In this document: in pieces, positions 50,737-62,144 of the stretch | How positions within the stretch are numbered: position 1 is the first letter of the stretch | Layout: each line of letters begins with the position of its first letter | Origin: Rhizobium sp. NXC24 | GTDB taxonomy: Bacteria > Pseudomonadota > Alphaproteobacteria > Rhizobiales > Rhizobiaceae | Length of the DNA stretch: 64,000 nt | Reading direction: 5' to 3' | Assembly (NCBI RefSeq): GCF_002944315.1 | Contig: NZ_CP024311.1 | Location: 1,836,501 to 1,900,500 of the forward strand | The notes under the pieces: generated by a model | The model's input: the letters and a program-made list of their open reading frames with translations, nothing else | Told to the model about the DNA's origin: nothing | Databases searched by the model: none | Made by a program: the position numbers and the translations under genes

Positions 50737-52134
50737 ATCACGACACGCGATACGAAAAACGATTCCATCATCCCGGAAACAGCAAAGCATCGGGATGATA
50801 CGCATGCTGTCGTCATTGTGCCTGTCCTGAAGCAGGCGCGCGCATCGCGCACCGCGCAGGCAGATGGTGCGACGACGACTACACGTTCCCCCGAAAGCCG
50901 GCTCGAAGAAGCCAAGGGTCTGGCGCTTGCCATCGACCTGGACGTCGTCAATGGCTCGATCGTGCCGATCAGCGATCCGCGTCCAGCGACGCTTCTCGGC
51001 ACAGGCAAGATCGAGGAAATCCGCGCGCTGCTCGATGAATTTAACGCCGGCCTGGTGATCGTCGATCATCCGCTGACGCCGGTACAGCAGCGCAACCTCG
51101 AGAAGGAATGGAACGCCAAGGTCATCGACCGCACGGGTCTCATTCTCGAAATCTTCGGCCGCCGCGCCTCCACCAAGGAAGGCACGCTGCAGGTCGATCT
51201 CGCACATTTGAATTACCAAAAAGGCCGGCTGGTTCGAAGCTGGACCCACCTTGAGCGCCAGCGCGGCGGTGCGGGCTTCATGGGCGGCCCCGGTGAAACC
51301 CAGATCGAGGCCGACCGGCGCATGCTGCAGGAGCGGATCATCCGGCTCGAGCGCGAACTGGAACAAGTGGTGCGCACCCGTCAGCTTCACCGTGCCAAGC
51401 GCAAGAAGGTGCCGCACCCGATCGTGGCATTGGTGGGCTATACCAATGCCGGCAAATCGACGCTGTTCAACCGAATTACCGGCGCCGGCGTCCTGGCCGA
51501 GGACATGCTGTTTGCGACGCTCGATCCGACGCTTCGGCGCATGAAGCTGCCGCATGGCCGCACCGTGATCCTCTCCGATACCGTCGGCTTCATTTCCGAC
51601 CTGCCGACCCATCTGGTGGCCGCTTTTCGCGCTACGCTGGAAGAAGTCCTGGAAGCCGACTTGATCCTGCATGTGCGCGATCTTTCGGATGACGACAACC
51701 CAGCGCAGAGCGCCGATGTCATGCGCATCCTCGGCGATCTCGGCATTGGCGAGGCGGAAGGGGCGGAGCGCATCCTCGAGGTCTGGAACAAGATTGATCG
51801 ACTGGAGCCGGAGGCGCACGATGCCATCGTCCAGAAGGCATCAACCGCCGAAAACGTGATCGCGGTCTCGGCAAGGAGCGGTGAGGGCGTCGATCGCCTG
51901 ATGAACGAAATCAGCCGCCGGCTTTCCGGTGTCCTGACCGAGACGACGATCACGCTGCCCGTCGACAAGCTGGCATTGTTGCCCTGGCTTTACAATCACG
52001 CCATCGTCGATAACCGGGAAGACAACGAGGACGGCACGATCACGTTGGATCTGCGCTTGACTGAGACGGAAGCCGCGGAGCTGGAACGGCGCATGGGCAA
52101 CGGCCCGAAGCCGCAGCGTGAGGATTGGGAATAG
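50737..52134 (+). CDS. hflX: GTPase HflX, probably starting at a non-AUG codon
   Basis: Ribosome-associated GTPase that splits stalled or stressed ribosomes. The GTPase domain has GYTNAGKST (G1), DTVGFISDLP (G3) and NKIDR (G4); the N-terminal HflX domain includes ETQIEADRRMLQERI. The first ordinary start is GTG at 50818 (438 residues), but the frame is open back to 50722 and encodes a family-like N-terminus (TTRDTKNDSI, then HAVVIVPVLKQA). AGGA at 50724-50727 is 9 bp before an ATC at 50737 where relatives would have ATG. I therefore prefer 50737. Follows hfq by 15 bp. Confidence 0.8.
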   Translation: MTTRDTKNDSIIPETAKHRDDTHAVVIVPVLKQARASRTAQADGATTTTRSPESRLEEAKGLALAIDLDVVNGSIVPISDPRPATLLGTGKIEEIRALLDEFNAGLVIVDHPLTPVQQRNLEKEWNAKVIDRTGLILEIFGRRASTKEGTLQVDLAHLNYQKGRLVRSWTHLERQRGGAGFMGGPGETQIEADRRMLQERIIRLERELEQVVRTRQLHRAKRKKVPHPIVALVGYTNAGKSTLFNRITGAGVLAEDMLFATLDPTLRRMKLPHGRTVILSDTVGFISDLPTHLVAAFRATLEEVLEADLILHVRDLSDDDNPAQSADVMRILGDLGIGEAEGAERILEVWNKIDRLEPEAHDAIVQKASTAENVIAVSARSGEGVDRLMNEISRRLSGVLTETTITLPVDKLALLPWLYNHAIVDNREDNEDGTITLDLRLTETEAAELERRMGNGPKPQREDWE

Positions 52135-52142
52135 GCGTCCTC

Positions 52143-52243
52143 GAGCGGTTCAGCTTTTCACGGAATGGCAGAACCGCTCTATCCTTTTGTTTTTTCGCAA
52201 TTCCGGACGGAAAACCGCTTCGCACTTTTCCTGGATTGCTCTA
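52143..52243. repeat. Rhizobial intergenic repeat, copy A
   Basis: GAGCGGTTC at 52143-52151 pairs with GAACCGCTC at 52171-52179, followed by a T/C-rich tract and CAATTCCGGACGGAAAACCG. A related copy in the opposite orientation is at 58989-59057. This is a recognisable rhizobial intergenic element, between hflX and mazG. Confidence 0.75.
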
Positions 52244-53077
52244 CTCGGCGAGCTGACGCTCGATCGCCTTCGCCGCCTGCCAGATATCTTCCATCCGTTC
52301 CAGAGAAGCGCCGTCCAGGGTTTCCCCTTCGGCGGCAAGTGTCGTTTCGATGTGATTGAAACGGCGGCGGAACTTCGTGTTGGTGCCGCGCAATGACTGC
52401 TCCGGGTCTGCCTTCACATGCCGCCCGATGTTGACGACGGCGAAGATCAGGTCGCCCAGTTCGTCGCCGACCTTGGCCTTGTCGCCGCTCGCAAGCGCCA
52501 CCCGCAATTCATCGATCTCCTCCTCGATCTTGTCGAGGATCGGCTCGGGTGCTGACCAGTCGAATCCGACTTTGGCGGCGCGTTCCTGCAATTTCAGGGC
52601 CTCGGTCAAAGCGGGGAATGTGCGCTGCACCGAGCCGAGGAAACCGGTTTTGAAATCTTCGGCAATACCCCGCCGCGCCCGCCGCCCGGCGCGCTCGCGC
52701 TTCTCTTCCGCCTTGATCTCCTCCCATTGCAGCTTCACAGCGTCGGGCGTGTCGGCGCCGGAGACGGCAAAGACATGCGGATGCCGGCGGATCATCTTGC
52801 GGGTAATGGCTTCCACCACATCGCCAAAGGAGAACTCGCCCGCTTCCTCGGCCATGCGAGCGTGGAAAACGACCTGCAGCAGGAGATCGCCGAGCTCCTC
52901 GCAAAGATCGTCCATATCCCTGCGTTCGATCGCATCGGAAACCTCGTAGGCTTCCTCGATCGTATAGGGCTTGATGGTCTCGAAGGTCTGGACAATGTCC
53001 CAGGGGCAACCGGTCTCGGGATTGCGCAGCGCCGCCATGATTTCGATCAGGCGGGATATGTCTCTCGATGCTTGCAT
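52241..53077 (-). CDS. mazG: Nucleoside triphosphate pyrophosphohydrolase MazG
   Basis: 278 residues, two tandem all-alpha NTP pyrophosphatase domains. Hydrolyses NTPs and dNTPs to monophosphates, housecleaning and stress-related. The N-terminal catalytic helices carry the ExxE pattern (TIEEAYEVSDAIERRDMDDL, then CEELGDLLLQVVFHARMAEE); the C-terminal domain has KIEEEIDELRVALASGD and VGDELGDLIFAVVNIGRH. The opening RLIEIMAALRNPETGCPWD is the classic family start. Convergent with hflX. Confidence 0.97.
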   Translation of the reverse strand: MQASRDISRLIEIMAALRNPETGCPWDIVQTFETIKPYTIEEAYEVSDAIERRDMDDLCEELGDLLLQVVFHARMAEEAGEFSFGDVVEAITRKMIRRHPHVFAVSGADTPDAVKLQWEEIKAEEKRERAGRRARRGIAEDFKTGFLGSVQRTFPALTEALKLQERAAKVGFDWSAPEPILDKIEEEIDELRVALASGDKAKVGDELGDLIFAVVNIGRHVKADPEQSLRGTNTKFRRRFNHIETTLAAEGETLDGASLERMEDIWQAAKAIERQLAE

Positions 53078-53102
53078 CGGGGCCTCTATAGTCTTGTCTA
53101 TC

Positions 53103-53699
53103 TCAGTTCAGTGGAATGTCATTGTCGCTCTTGGTCGCCTGATAGCTATCAGAGAGCGCGTTATAGGCGGCCTTGATGCGCGCCGTCTGTTCCTTGAGTG
53201 CCGCCTTCAGCGGGTCCGCCTCGGTTTCGACGAGATCGGCGACGGCAAAGCTGTTCCAGAAGGCGTTCTGCCGGCGATAGTCGCCCGGTTCCAGTCCGAA
53301 GACTTCTTTCAGGATCTTCAGGTCATGCGGGATCGCGAAGGCGTCGCGGGAATCCTCATGGCTGAAGAAGTAATAGAAATTATCGAAACCGGCCCAGGTG
53401 ATTGCCGACATGCACATGCTGCAAGGTTCGTGCGTAGAGAGGAAGATCAGCTCCTTGGTCGCAGGCTTCTCGCCGAGTTCGTAGAAGCGCTTCAACGCAT
53501 GCACTTCGCCATGCCAAAGCGGATTTTCGAGTTCGTTGTTCGTTTCGGCAATGACCAGCGACAGGTCGGATTTGCGCAGGATCGCGGCGCCAAACACCTT
53601 GTTTCCGGCGGCAACGCCCCTTTGCGTCAATGGCAGGATATCGTGTTCCATCACATCGAGGAGGCGAGGGGCGATGGTGTTGGCGGACAAGCGGCACAC
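53103..53699 (-). CDS. Nucleoside deaminase (CDA fold)
   Basis: 198 residues. The zinc site is complete: His and the catalytic Glu in LWHGEVHALKRF, and the paired Cys in STHEPCSMCMSAI. This places it in the cytidine/guanine deaminase superfamily. The extended C-terminus is unusual for TadA, and the FYYFFSHEDSRDAF stretch resembles guanine- or other nucleobase-type deaminases. The actual base is not determined. Adjacent to mazG on the same strand, both nucleotide-related. Confidence 0.88.
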   Translation of the reverse strand: MCRLSANTIAPRLLDVMEHDILPLTQRGVAAGNKVFGAAILRKSDLSLVIAETNNELENPLWHGEVHALKRFYELGEKPATKELIFLSTHEPCSMCMSAITWAGFDNFYYFFSHEDSRDAFAIPHDLKILKEVFGLEPGDYRRQNAFWNSFAVADLVETEADPLKAALKEQTARIKAAYNALSDSYQATKSDNDIPLN

Positions 53700-53978
53700 T
53701 CCGAAACTTTTTCCCTATCTTAACGGCATCGTCGGCCCTGCGGAATGCGCAAATGACGTATGGACTCCATTTGCCACAGGCAATAGGAATATCCGTGATA
53801 GCAAGAAGTCCTAAAAGTCTATGGATTTCCTGTATTTATGCTATTCTGACTGACTGGTGAGTTTTGCTCAAATCGGACAGATGTCGAGCAAAAGAATACG
53901 GACTCGGCGGAGCATTAGAATTTCTGTTTCTTCAATCTCCTGGCCGGTAAGGTGATATTCGGGCAATCTCGAAGTGGA

Positions 53979-55421
<1,443 letters not shown>

Positions 55422-55424
55422 TCC

Positions 55425-55739
55425 ATGGTCGACAAGGTTCTGACCGCAAACCGGCTGACCGACGGCATTGCCGTCTGGTGGAATGCCAATGGTGAGTGGG
55501 CAACCTCGCTGCAAGGGGCGCTGGTCGCTCGTCATGCCGAGGCGGAAGCCGCGCTCGAGGCGATCGGCAAGCAGGCCTATGCCGACAACAAGGTTGTCGA
55601 TGTTGCTCTGATCGAGATCCAGGAAACCGGCGGCAAGCTCTGGCCGCTGCGCCTGCGCGAGCGCATTCGCGCCGAAGGTCCCACTATGGAATACGCGCCG
55701 GGCTATGCCGCGGCCGATCCGGAATTCATTGCAGTCTGA
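55425..55739 (+). CDS. DUF2849 protein of the sulfite reduction operon
   Basis: 104 residues, soluble, no signal peptide. The segments KVLTANRLTDGIAVWW, VVDVALIEIQETGGKLWPLR and the tail YAPGYAAADPEFIAV match DUF2849. It is 3 bp after cysG and 7 bp before cysI, and this linkage is conserved. A role in sulfite reduction, possibly assembly or electron transfer, is inferred from position only. Confidence 0.85.
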   Translation: MVDKVLTANRLTDGIAVWWNANGEWATSLQGALVARHAEAEAALEAIGKQAYADNKVVDVALIEIQETGGKLWPLRLRERIRAEGPTMEYAPGYAAADPEFIAV

Positions 55740-55746
55740 GGAAATC

Positions 55747-57420
<1,674 letters not shown>

Positions 57421-57424
57421 GGAG

Positions 57425-57943
57425 ATGGCCATGACGAAGATTTGGCGGGAAACCGGTTTTGTCGCAAACGATCTCTGGATCATCGAGACCGATGAGCCGA
57501 AGGCGACCGAAGAGCAGAAGCCTCTGCTTGGCCTCGATGCCTTGATTGCCAAGGCCGAGGAAAGCAACGATGTCGGCCTTGGCGTATTGATCAAGCCGGC
57601 TGACGATGTGACGCGGCTGGAGCCCTATCTCTCCCGCCTGGAGATCGTCGCCGTAGCGTTTCCGGCTTTCAACGATGGCCGCGCCTTCAGCCATGCTTCG
57701 CTGCTGCGTCAGCGCCTTGGTTATGCCAATGAGCTGCGTGCGGTCGGCGATGTGCTGATCGACCAGATTCCGTTGATGCTGCGTGTCGGTATCGACAGTT
57801 TTGCGGTTACCAACGAGACGGCGCTGAAGAGGCTTTCGGAGCAGCGCCTTCCGGGCATTCCGCATCACTATCAGCCGACCGCCCGGCAAGCCGAAGATGG
57901 CCAAGCCTTTAGTTGGCGCCGTAAGGCGGCTAAAACGGCCTAA
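57425..57943 (+). CDS. DUF934 protein, probable sulfite reduction partner
   Basis: 172 residues from ATG 57425 (MAMTKIWRETGF). DUF934 proteins are encoded beside cysI in many proteobacteria and are annotated as possible oxidoreductases of sulfite reduction. Supporting motifs are VAVAFPAFNDGRAFSHASLL, RQRLGYANELRAVGDVLIDQ and CGFDSF-like RVGIDSFAV. Starts 4 bp after cysI. No cofactor motif is recognisable; biochemical role unproven. Confidence 0.87.
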   Translation: MAMTKIWRETGFVANDLWIIETDEPKATEEQKPLLGLDALIAKAEESNDVGLGVLIKPADDVTRLEPYLSRLEIVAVAFPAFNDGRAFSHASLLRQRLGYANELRAVGDVLIDQIPLMLRVGIDSFAVTNETALKRLSEQRLPGIPHHYQPTARQAEDGQAFSWRRKAAKTA

Positions 57944-58094
57944 TTCGGCTTCTAGCCCAGGGATGCCGGCAATGCGAAATACATCGGATTGCCGCATTCT
58001 TGGTATATACGGCTCACATGATGCGTGAATCCTGACCGGAACACGCATATTTTATGCCGGCGCCGTGGGATGGAATAGAATGCCTTTAAATCGG

Positions 58095-58115
58095 GGCTAT
58101 ATTATAATATCAGCC
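58095..58115. promoter_or_regulatory. AT-rich palindrome upstream of fpr
   Basis: GGCT at 58095-58098 and AGCC at 58112-58115 flank the self-complementary TATTATAATA at 58100-58109. It lies about 60 bp before the fpr start and may be an operator or overlap the promoter; the binding protein is unknown. Confidence 0.4.
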
Positions 58116-58173
58116 TCGCAAAACGCAGCCTGCCAAGAATGACGTGTACGACGAATACGGGATCCGATACCGA

Positions 58174-58986
58174 ATGAACGCCCCTGCCAAGACCGAAGAG
58201 TTTGTTTCCGCAGTGCCCGCCGGCGTCTTTGCCGAGAAGGTACTGAGCGTGACACATTATACCGACCGGCTCTTTCGCTTTACGATGACCCGGCCGCAGG
58301 GCTTCCGCTTCCGCTCGGGCGAATTTGCGATGATTGGCCTCATGGTCGACGGCAAGCCGCTTTATCGCGCCTATTCGATCGCGAGCCCCGCCTGGGCCGA
58401 CGAGCTTGAATTCTTCTCGATCAAGGTTCCGGACGGTCCGCTGACCTCGCATCTGCAGAACATCAAGCCGGGCGACGAGGTGCTGATGCGCAAGAAGCCG
58501 ACGGGTACGCTGGTGCTCGACGCGCTGACGCCTGGCAGAAGGCTCTATATGTTCTCGACCGGCACCGGCATCGCGCCCTTCGCCAGCCTGATCCGCGACC
58601 CTGAGACCTACGAGAAGTTCGAGGAAGTGATCCTCACCCATACGACCCGTGATGTCGCCGAGCTGAAATACGGCTTCGACCTCGTCGAGGAAATTCGCAA
58701 CGATGAAATCCTGAGTGAAGTCGTCGGCGACAAGCTGCGCCATTATGCGACCGTCACCCGCGAAGAGTTTCCCTTCAAGGGCCGCATTACCGATCTCATC
58801 GAAAACGGCAAGCTCTTCACCGATCTCGGCGTCCCCGCATTGGATCCTGCCATCGACCGCGGCATGATCTGCGGCTCCTCGGCGATGCTGAAGGATACCA
58901 AGGATCTGCTTGAGAAGGCAGGTCTTAGCGAGGGCGCCAACAGCAAGCCGGCCGAATTCGTCATCGAACGCGCCTTCGTCGGCTAA
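58174..58986 (+). CDS. fpr: Ferredoxin--NADP reductase
   Basis: 270 residues. FAD enzyme passing electrons between NADPH and ferredoxin or flavodoxin. The FAD motif RAYSIASPAW, the ligand loop MRKKPTGTLVLD, the NADP motif FSTGTGIAPFASLIRD and the C-terminal FVIERAFVG are typical of the bacterial subclass. It lies just after the sulfite reduction operon and may supply reducing power to CysI. The ATG at 58174 (MNAPAKTEEF) is preferred over 58144. A terminator follows. Confidence 0.95.
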   Translation: MNAPAKTEEFVSAVPAGVFAEKVLSVTHYTDRLFRFTMTRPQGFRFRSGEFAMIGLMVDGKPLYRAYSIASPAWADELEFFSIKVPDGPLTSHLQNIKPGDEVLMRKKPTGTLVLDALTPGRRLYMFSTGTGIAPFASLIRDPETYEKFEEVILTHTTRDVAELKYGFDLVEEIRNDEILSEVVGDKLRHYATVTREEFPFKGRITDLIENGKLFTDLGVPALDPAIDRGMICGSSAMLKDTKDLLEKAGLSEGANSKPAEFVIERAFVG

Positions 58987-58988
58987 GG

Positions 58989-59057
58989 CCGTTTTCCATC
59001 CGGGATTGCAAAAAAGATAAAGCGGTTCTGCGTTCCCATGAAAGGCTGAACCACTCT
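58989..59057. repeat. Rhizobial intergenic repeat, copy B (inverted)
   Basis: Read on the minus strand this resembles copy A at 52143-52243: GGTTCAGCC, GCAGAACCGCTT, a TATC/T-rich tract, GCAATCCCGGATGGAAAACGG. Arms GGTTC (59024-59028) and GAACC (59048-59052) can pair. It sits just after fpr. Confidence 0.7.
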
Positions 59058-59083
59058 CTGAACCTTCGGATATCGGAATAGGC

Positions 59084-59114
59084 AAGGCGGTCTCGACAGC
59101 GAGGCCGCCTTTTT
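59084..59114. terminator. Intrinsic terminator between fpr and gntR-type gene
   Basis: AAGGCGGTCTCG at 59084-59095 pairs with CGAGGCCGCCTT at 59100-59111 (one G-U) followed by T's to 59114. It serves the plus-strand fpr and touches the stop of the convergent regulator gene. Confidence 0.85.
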
Positions 59115-59728
59115 CATCTGTCGCTGAGATAATCGATCAGAGCCGCCATCGTCTTGCGGGCATCTTCGCTGTTGCCCCCATGGATCGCCCTGATGACGCT
59201 GACATGCAATGCGATCGAGCGGTCCATGCCGTCAGGCGTCGCGGTCGAATACCAGAGCCGACGTGAATGGGTCTGCACTGGCCCAAGTGCGGCCGTGATG
59301 AAGCCGTTCGGACAGGCATCCTCGAGAATTTCATCAAACGTCTTGTCGGCGGCAAAGAAGCCCGGCAGATCGCGCGTTGCGGCGCACTCGGTCATCAGCC
59401 GGGCGCATTCGAGCAGTTGTTCCCGCTGTTCCTCAGTGGCATGGCTGGCGACCAGCGACGCGGCGATCGGTTCGAGTTCGCGCCTGACCTGCATGACATG
59501 CATATGGTCTGCCAGCCGAATCTCCGCGATCTGCAATCCCACGCGCGGCCGTACATGGATCAGCCCTTGCCATGCCAGCTTCTGGATTGCCTCGCGCACC
59601 GGCGTGCGCCCATGGCCGGCCAATTCGATCAGTTGCTTTTCCGTGACCAGTGCACCCGGTTTCAGCGCCAGCGTAACGATCCGATGCTCGAGGGCGAGAT
59701 AGGCGCGGTGGCTTTGCGAATTCTGCAT
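59114..59728 (-). CDS. GntR-family transcriptional regulator (FCD/FadR type)
   Basis: About 204 residues from the ATG at 59728 (MQNSQSHRAYLALEH); upstream in-frame ATGs at 59752 and 59806 remain possible. The N-terminal winged helix spans ~15-75 (LVTEKQLIELAGHGRTPVRE, then KLAWQGLIHVRPRVG). The C-terminal helical FCD ligand domain (~85-204) contains RRELEPIAASLVASHA. FCD regulators usually respond to small carboxylates; no catabolic target gene is adjacent. Two palindromes lie upstream. Confidence 0.9.
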   Translation of the reverse strand: MQNSQSHRAYLALEHRIVTLALKPGALVTEKQLIELAGHGRTPVREAIQKLAWQGLIHVRPRVGLQIAEIRLADHMHVMQVRRELEPIAASLVASHATEEQREQLLECARLMTECAATRDLPGFFAADKTFDEILEDACPNGFITAALGPVQTHSRRLWYSTATPDGMDRSIALHVSVIRAIHGGNSEDARKTMAALIDYLSDR

Positions 59729-59743
59729 TCCCGGATGATTCCA

Positions 59744-59801
59744 TTGATACATCAAAAGTTGGCATGTCGTTGCCGCGATGGCAAGCGACTGTGATATATC
59801 A
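59744..59801. promoter_or_regulatory. Candidate GntR operators
   Basis: TTGAT-AC-ATCAA at 59744-59755 and the perfect palindrome TGATATATCA at 59792-59801 lie upstream of the regulator gene. Both resemble FCD-GntR half-site layouts, but the first overlaps the longer start option. Confidence 0.35.
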
Positions 59802-59971
59802 GGCAAGGGCGATGCAGGCGTAGCCTATTTGCACTCCGGTCGAACGATCGTGCTCACGTGGAATGCCTGCTGCAGTCGGGCGAACTCGCAGCAAAGTCTT
59901 TCCCGTATCGGGAAGGTGCTGGCGAGCGGACCTGTCGAAGTTCTGATTTGGTGGAGTCAACCGGTCAAAGG

Positions 59972-59991
59972 GCCGGGCGAGAGAGCCCGGC
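59972..59991. other. GC-rich hairpin near small gene
   Basis: GCCGGGC at 59972-59978 pairs perfectly with GCCCGGC at 59985-59991. It lies 22 bp past the stop of the small minus-strand gene at 60014 and has no clear U-tract, so it is only terminator-like. Confidence 0.35.
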
Positions 59992-60013
59992 ATTCTCTAG
60001 CCGTGATAGGGGA

Positions 60014-60220
60014 TCAATAGCCGATTGCGGAAGAAAGGCTGGGCGGCTTCCGCTTGGCAGCCATCAGCAAATCCAGTTCCGTAGCAGATGGTCCGAACTT
60101 GTCGAAGAGCCGCTTGGCTTCCTTGTCATCGAGGCGATACTTTCGTGCGAATTCGGCGATGCTGTAGGGGCGACCGCGTATTACCTTCCGGCCCGGCGTC
60201 TGATTGGCGCTTTGGGTCAT
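60014..60220 (-). CDS. Small protein of unknown function
   Basis: 68 residues, soluble. The central PYSIAEFARKYRLDDKEAKR, then LFDKFGPSATELDLLMAA, looks like a short helical, possibly HTH-like unit, loosely like DUF3606 proteins. AGGAGG sits 8 bp before the ATG, which strongly supports expression. No certain homologue recognised. Confidence 0.65.
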   Translation of the reverse strand: MTQSANQTPGRKVIRGRPYSIAEFARKYRLDDKEAKRLFDKFGPSATELDLLMAAKRKPPSLSSAIGY

Positions 60221-60314
60221 GCTTCCAACCTCCTCTTCCGTCTACCAACAAAAGCTAGGGCTGCGGGCGAGGTTGAAAAGGGTTGTGAAAGCCAAAATGT
60301 CACATAAATACAAT

Positions 60315-60347
60315 AAAAAAGGGAAGGCGAGATATCCCCGTCTTCCC
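60315..60347 (-). terminator. Intrinsic terminator after glsB-type gene
   Basis: On the minus strand GGGAAGACG (60347-60339) pairs with CGCCTTCCC (60329-60321, one mismatch), followed by a T run (60320-60315). It terminates the minus-strand gene ending at 60393. Confidence 0.75.
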
Positions 60348-60392
60348 CTTGACTATCTCTGTCCTGACGGATTTTGCTCGCTGAGCGGGCGC

Positions 60393-60650
60393 CTATCGTC
60401 TGATCAACCGACCGACGAAAATCAGGATGCAGGCGCCGATGAAGCCGGTGATCAGATAGTTGATCCATGCGTTGAACGGCAATGCGATGTGCAGAATCCC
60501 CAGGAGCCAGCTAGCAACAATCGCCCCGACAATGCCGAGGATGATGTTCATGATAAGACCCATGTTGCTTTCCATGAGCTTTTCGGCGAGCCAGCCTGCG
60601 AAGCCGCCAATGATGATTGCTGCGATCCAACCGACGTGTGCGTCTTCCAT
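60393..60650 (-). CDS. GlsB/YeaQ/YmgE-family small membrane protein, third copy
   Basis: 85 residues from the ATG at 60650, which has a perfect AGGAGG site; a longer reading from 60722 lacks one. Three Gly-rich membrane segments (AAIIIGGFAGWLAEKLMES, GLIMNIILGIVGAIVASWLL, YLITGFIGACILIFVGRLI). Closely related to the copy at 37481-37729. Function unknown, often stress-related. Confidence 0.87.
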   Translation of the reverse strand: MEDAHVGWIAAIIIGGFAGWLAEKLMESNMGLIMNIILGIVGAIVASWLLGILHIALPFNAWINYLITGFIGACILIFVGRLIRR

Positions 60651-60786
60651 AGAAATCCTCCTGAGGGAATCGGCGGGTTGCCAATAAATTTCGATATACA
60701 CCAAAAGCGATTCGGGCCGCAAACAATTGCGTCTGGGTTGCGATCAGAGCCGCTGGCGTGCAGATCCCGATTATTAAGGAAGAATG

Positions 60787-60993
60787 TTACCGTTGTTCCG
60801 GCGTGGCGAAGCAAGCTCTGAGATCGGCAAGCTGTTTTCTCAGCTCCTCGGCGACTTCATCGGTCGTGTCGATGAACCGGTTGTTTTCGACGGCGTGTAC
60901 ACGAATGCGGCCCTGCTTCAGACAATGCAGATGGAAACGCAAAAATTGCTCCTGTGCCTTGCACCATTTATCGAGTTCGGATTTCTGCTTCAT
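60787..60993 (-). CDS. Small protein of unknown function
   Basis: 68 residues, charged and helical (KQKSELDKWCKAQEQFLRFH, EVAEELRKQLADLRACF). GGGGA 6 bp before the ATG gives modest support. No family recognised. It neighbours the third GlsB-type gene on the same strand. Confidence 0.5.
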   Translation of the reverse strand: MKQKSELDKWCKAQEQFLRFHLHCLKQGRIRVHAVENNRFIDTTDEVAEELRKQLADLRACFATPEQR

Positions 60994-61456
60994 TGGCGTC
61001 CCCGACCCAGTGCCGGCCTCAACCTGATTCTGAACTGATGTCTCAAGAATTCAGGCGTCAAGCATTCAAAAAATCATCCTATCATACCGTGGTAACATTC
61101 TGAGGCAGTGATTGCCGAGTCAGTCATTTGAATGAGAAAAGCGTAGTTGCCACTCTAAAGGTGTGCGGCAAATCTCCCGAAAAGGCAGGTATAACCTATA
61201 AGATAATCCTTAAATTGAGGAATTCTGCGGTTTCCTATCATCAAAACGACCAATCCTTGCTTTTTTCGCGAAGAAAGACGCGGCTTCCTATGCTGATCTT
61301 CCCGATTTGCGCATCGACACAGGCAGCTTTCACCACTTCGACATGCGGAAAAGCGTTGTACGTCGTCGTAACCGCGATTTTATGGGTTGACCGCAATAGG
61401 GCGTCTGCATATGTTCCGCGCACTTCCAGCCGGGGTGCAATCATCCGCGGACGGGG
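60994..61456. other. 463-bp region before tRNA-Lys
   Basis: No strong gene. A minus-strand frame at 61241-61444 (67 codons, ARLEVRGTYADALLRS-like start MIAPRLEVRG) has acceptable composition but no convincing ribosome binding site or family match, so it is left as a possibility only. The tRNA promoter presumably lies here. Confidence 0.4.
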
Positions 61457-61531
61457 AGAGCGTAGCTCAGCCGGTAGAGCAACTGACTTTTAATCAGTAG
61501 GTCATGGGTTCGAATCCCATCGCTCTCACCA
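61457..61531 (+). tRNA. tRNA-Lys (anticodon TTT)
   Basis: Full cloverleaf: acceptor GAGAGCG (61457-61463) with CGCTCTC (61521-61527), D-arm GCTCAGCCGGTAGAGC, anticodon arm ACTGA/TCAGT with TTT at 61490-61492, T-arm GGGTTCGAATCCC, discriminator A and encoded CCA (61529-61531). Reads AAA and AAG Lys codons. Confidence 0.98.
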
Positions 61532-61625
61532 AAAACTCAGTAAAATTAGCAGCTTAAGGTGTGGGCACGGCGGGATATATGATTCGCTGCACCGAAGAAT
61601 CACGACTTGGTCCGTGGCCGGCTTA

Positions 61626-61859
61626 TTATCCGGCGGATGCGCGCTCTACATAACGCATGATTCTGGTTACGGTCGATCGACTGACGCCAGCCTCGCGGGC
61701 GATGCAATCCATCGACTTTCCTTCGGCTTTTAGCCGCAACACGCACTCGGCTTTATGCCTCATCGCACCGGCAGACGAATCGTGTACCGGAATCATGCCA
61801 AGGGAACCGCTATTTTCGATCCCTAAGGCTTCGAAATGCTGCATATCAACAGACGCCAT
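61626..61859 (-). CDS. Small HTH protein
   Basis: 77 residues. The C-terminal half, LRLKAEGKSMDCIAREAGVS then RSTVTRIMRYVERA, is a helix-turn-helix like those of resolvases and small regulators. AGGAG 7 bp before the ATG supports expression. No domain besides the HTH. It lies just after the tRNA gene; no integrase is visible. Confidence 0.65.
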   Translation of the reverse strand: MASVDMQHFEALGIENSGSLGMIPVHDSSAGAMRHKAECVLRLKAEGKSMDCIAREAGVSRSTVTRIMRYVERASAG

Positions 61860-62144
61860 AACACGCTCCTCGCAGTCGTGGGACGATTAGGAACAATGGT
61901 GCCCATGTCGAGCGAGGTAAATTCGGATATTAGCAGTATGTGAAAAAGGCACTAATTGGTGAACTGCTTCCGCCATCCGTATATGCCGCTGCACAGTGCC
62001 ATGGTTCAGGCGGGATCCTCCTGGCCGATTTTTCATCCAAGGATCAATGAAATGGCATCGCTCGCGCGCCCCTCGAAAAGGTGATTGGCCTTCCGGCTCC
62101 AGCAACGCTAGTAAGACGGCTGAATGACATAGCCGGAGTCTATC

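Noticed and set aside
61241..61444. Minus-strand 67-codon frame before tRNA-Lys
   Set aside because: Plausible composition but no ribosome binding site or recognised family, so not listed as a gene.
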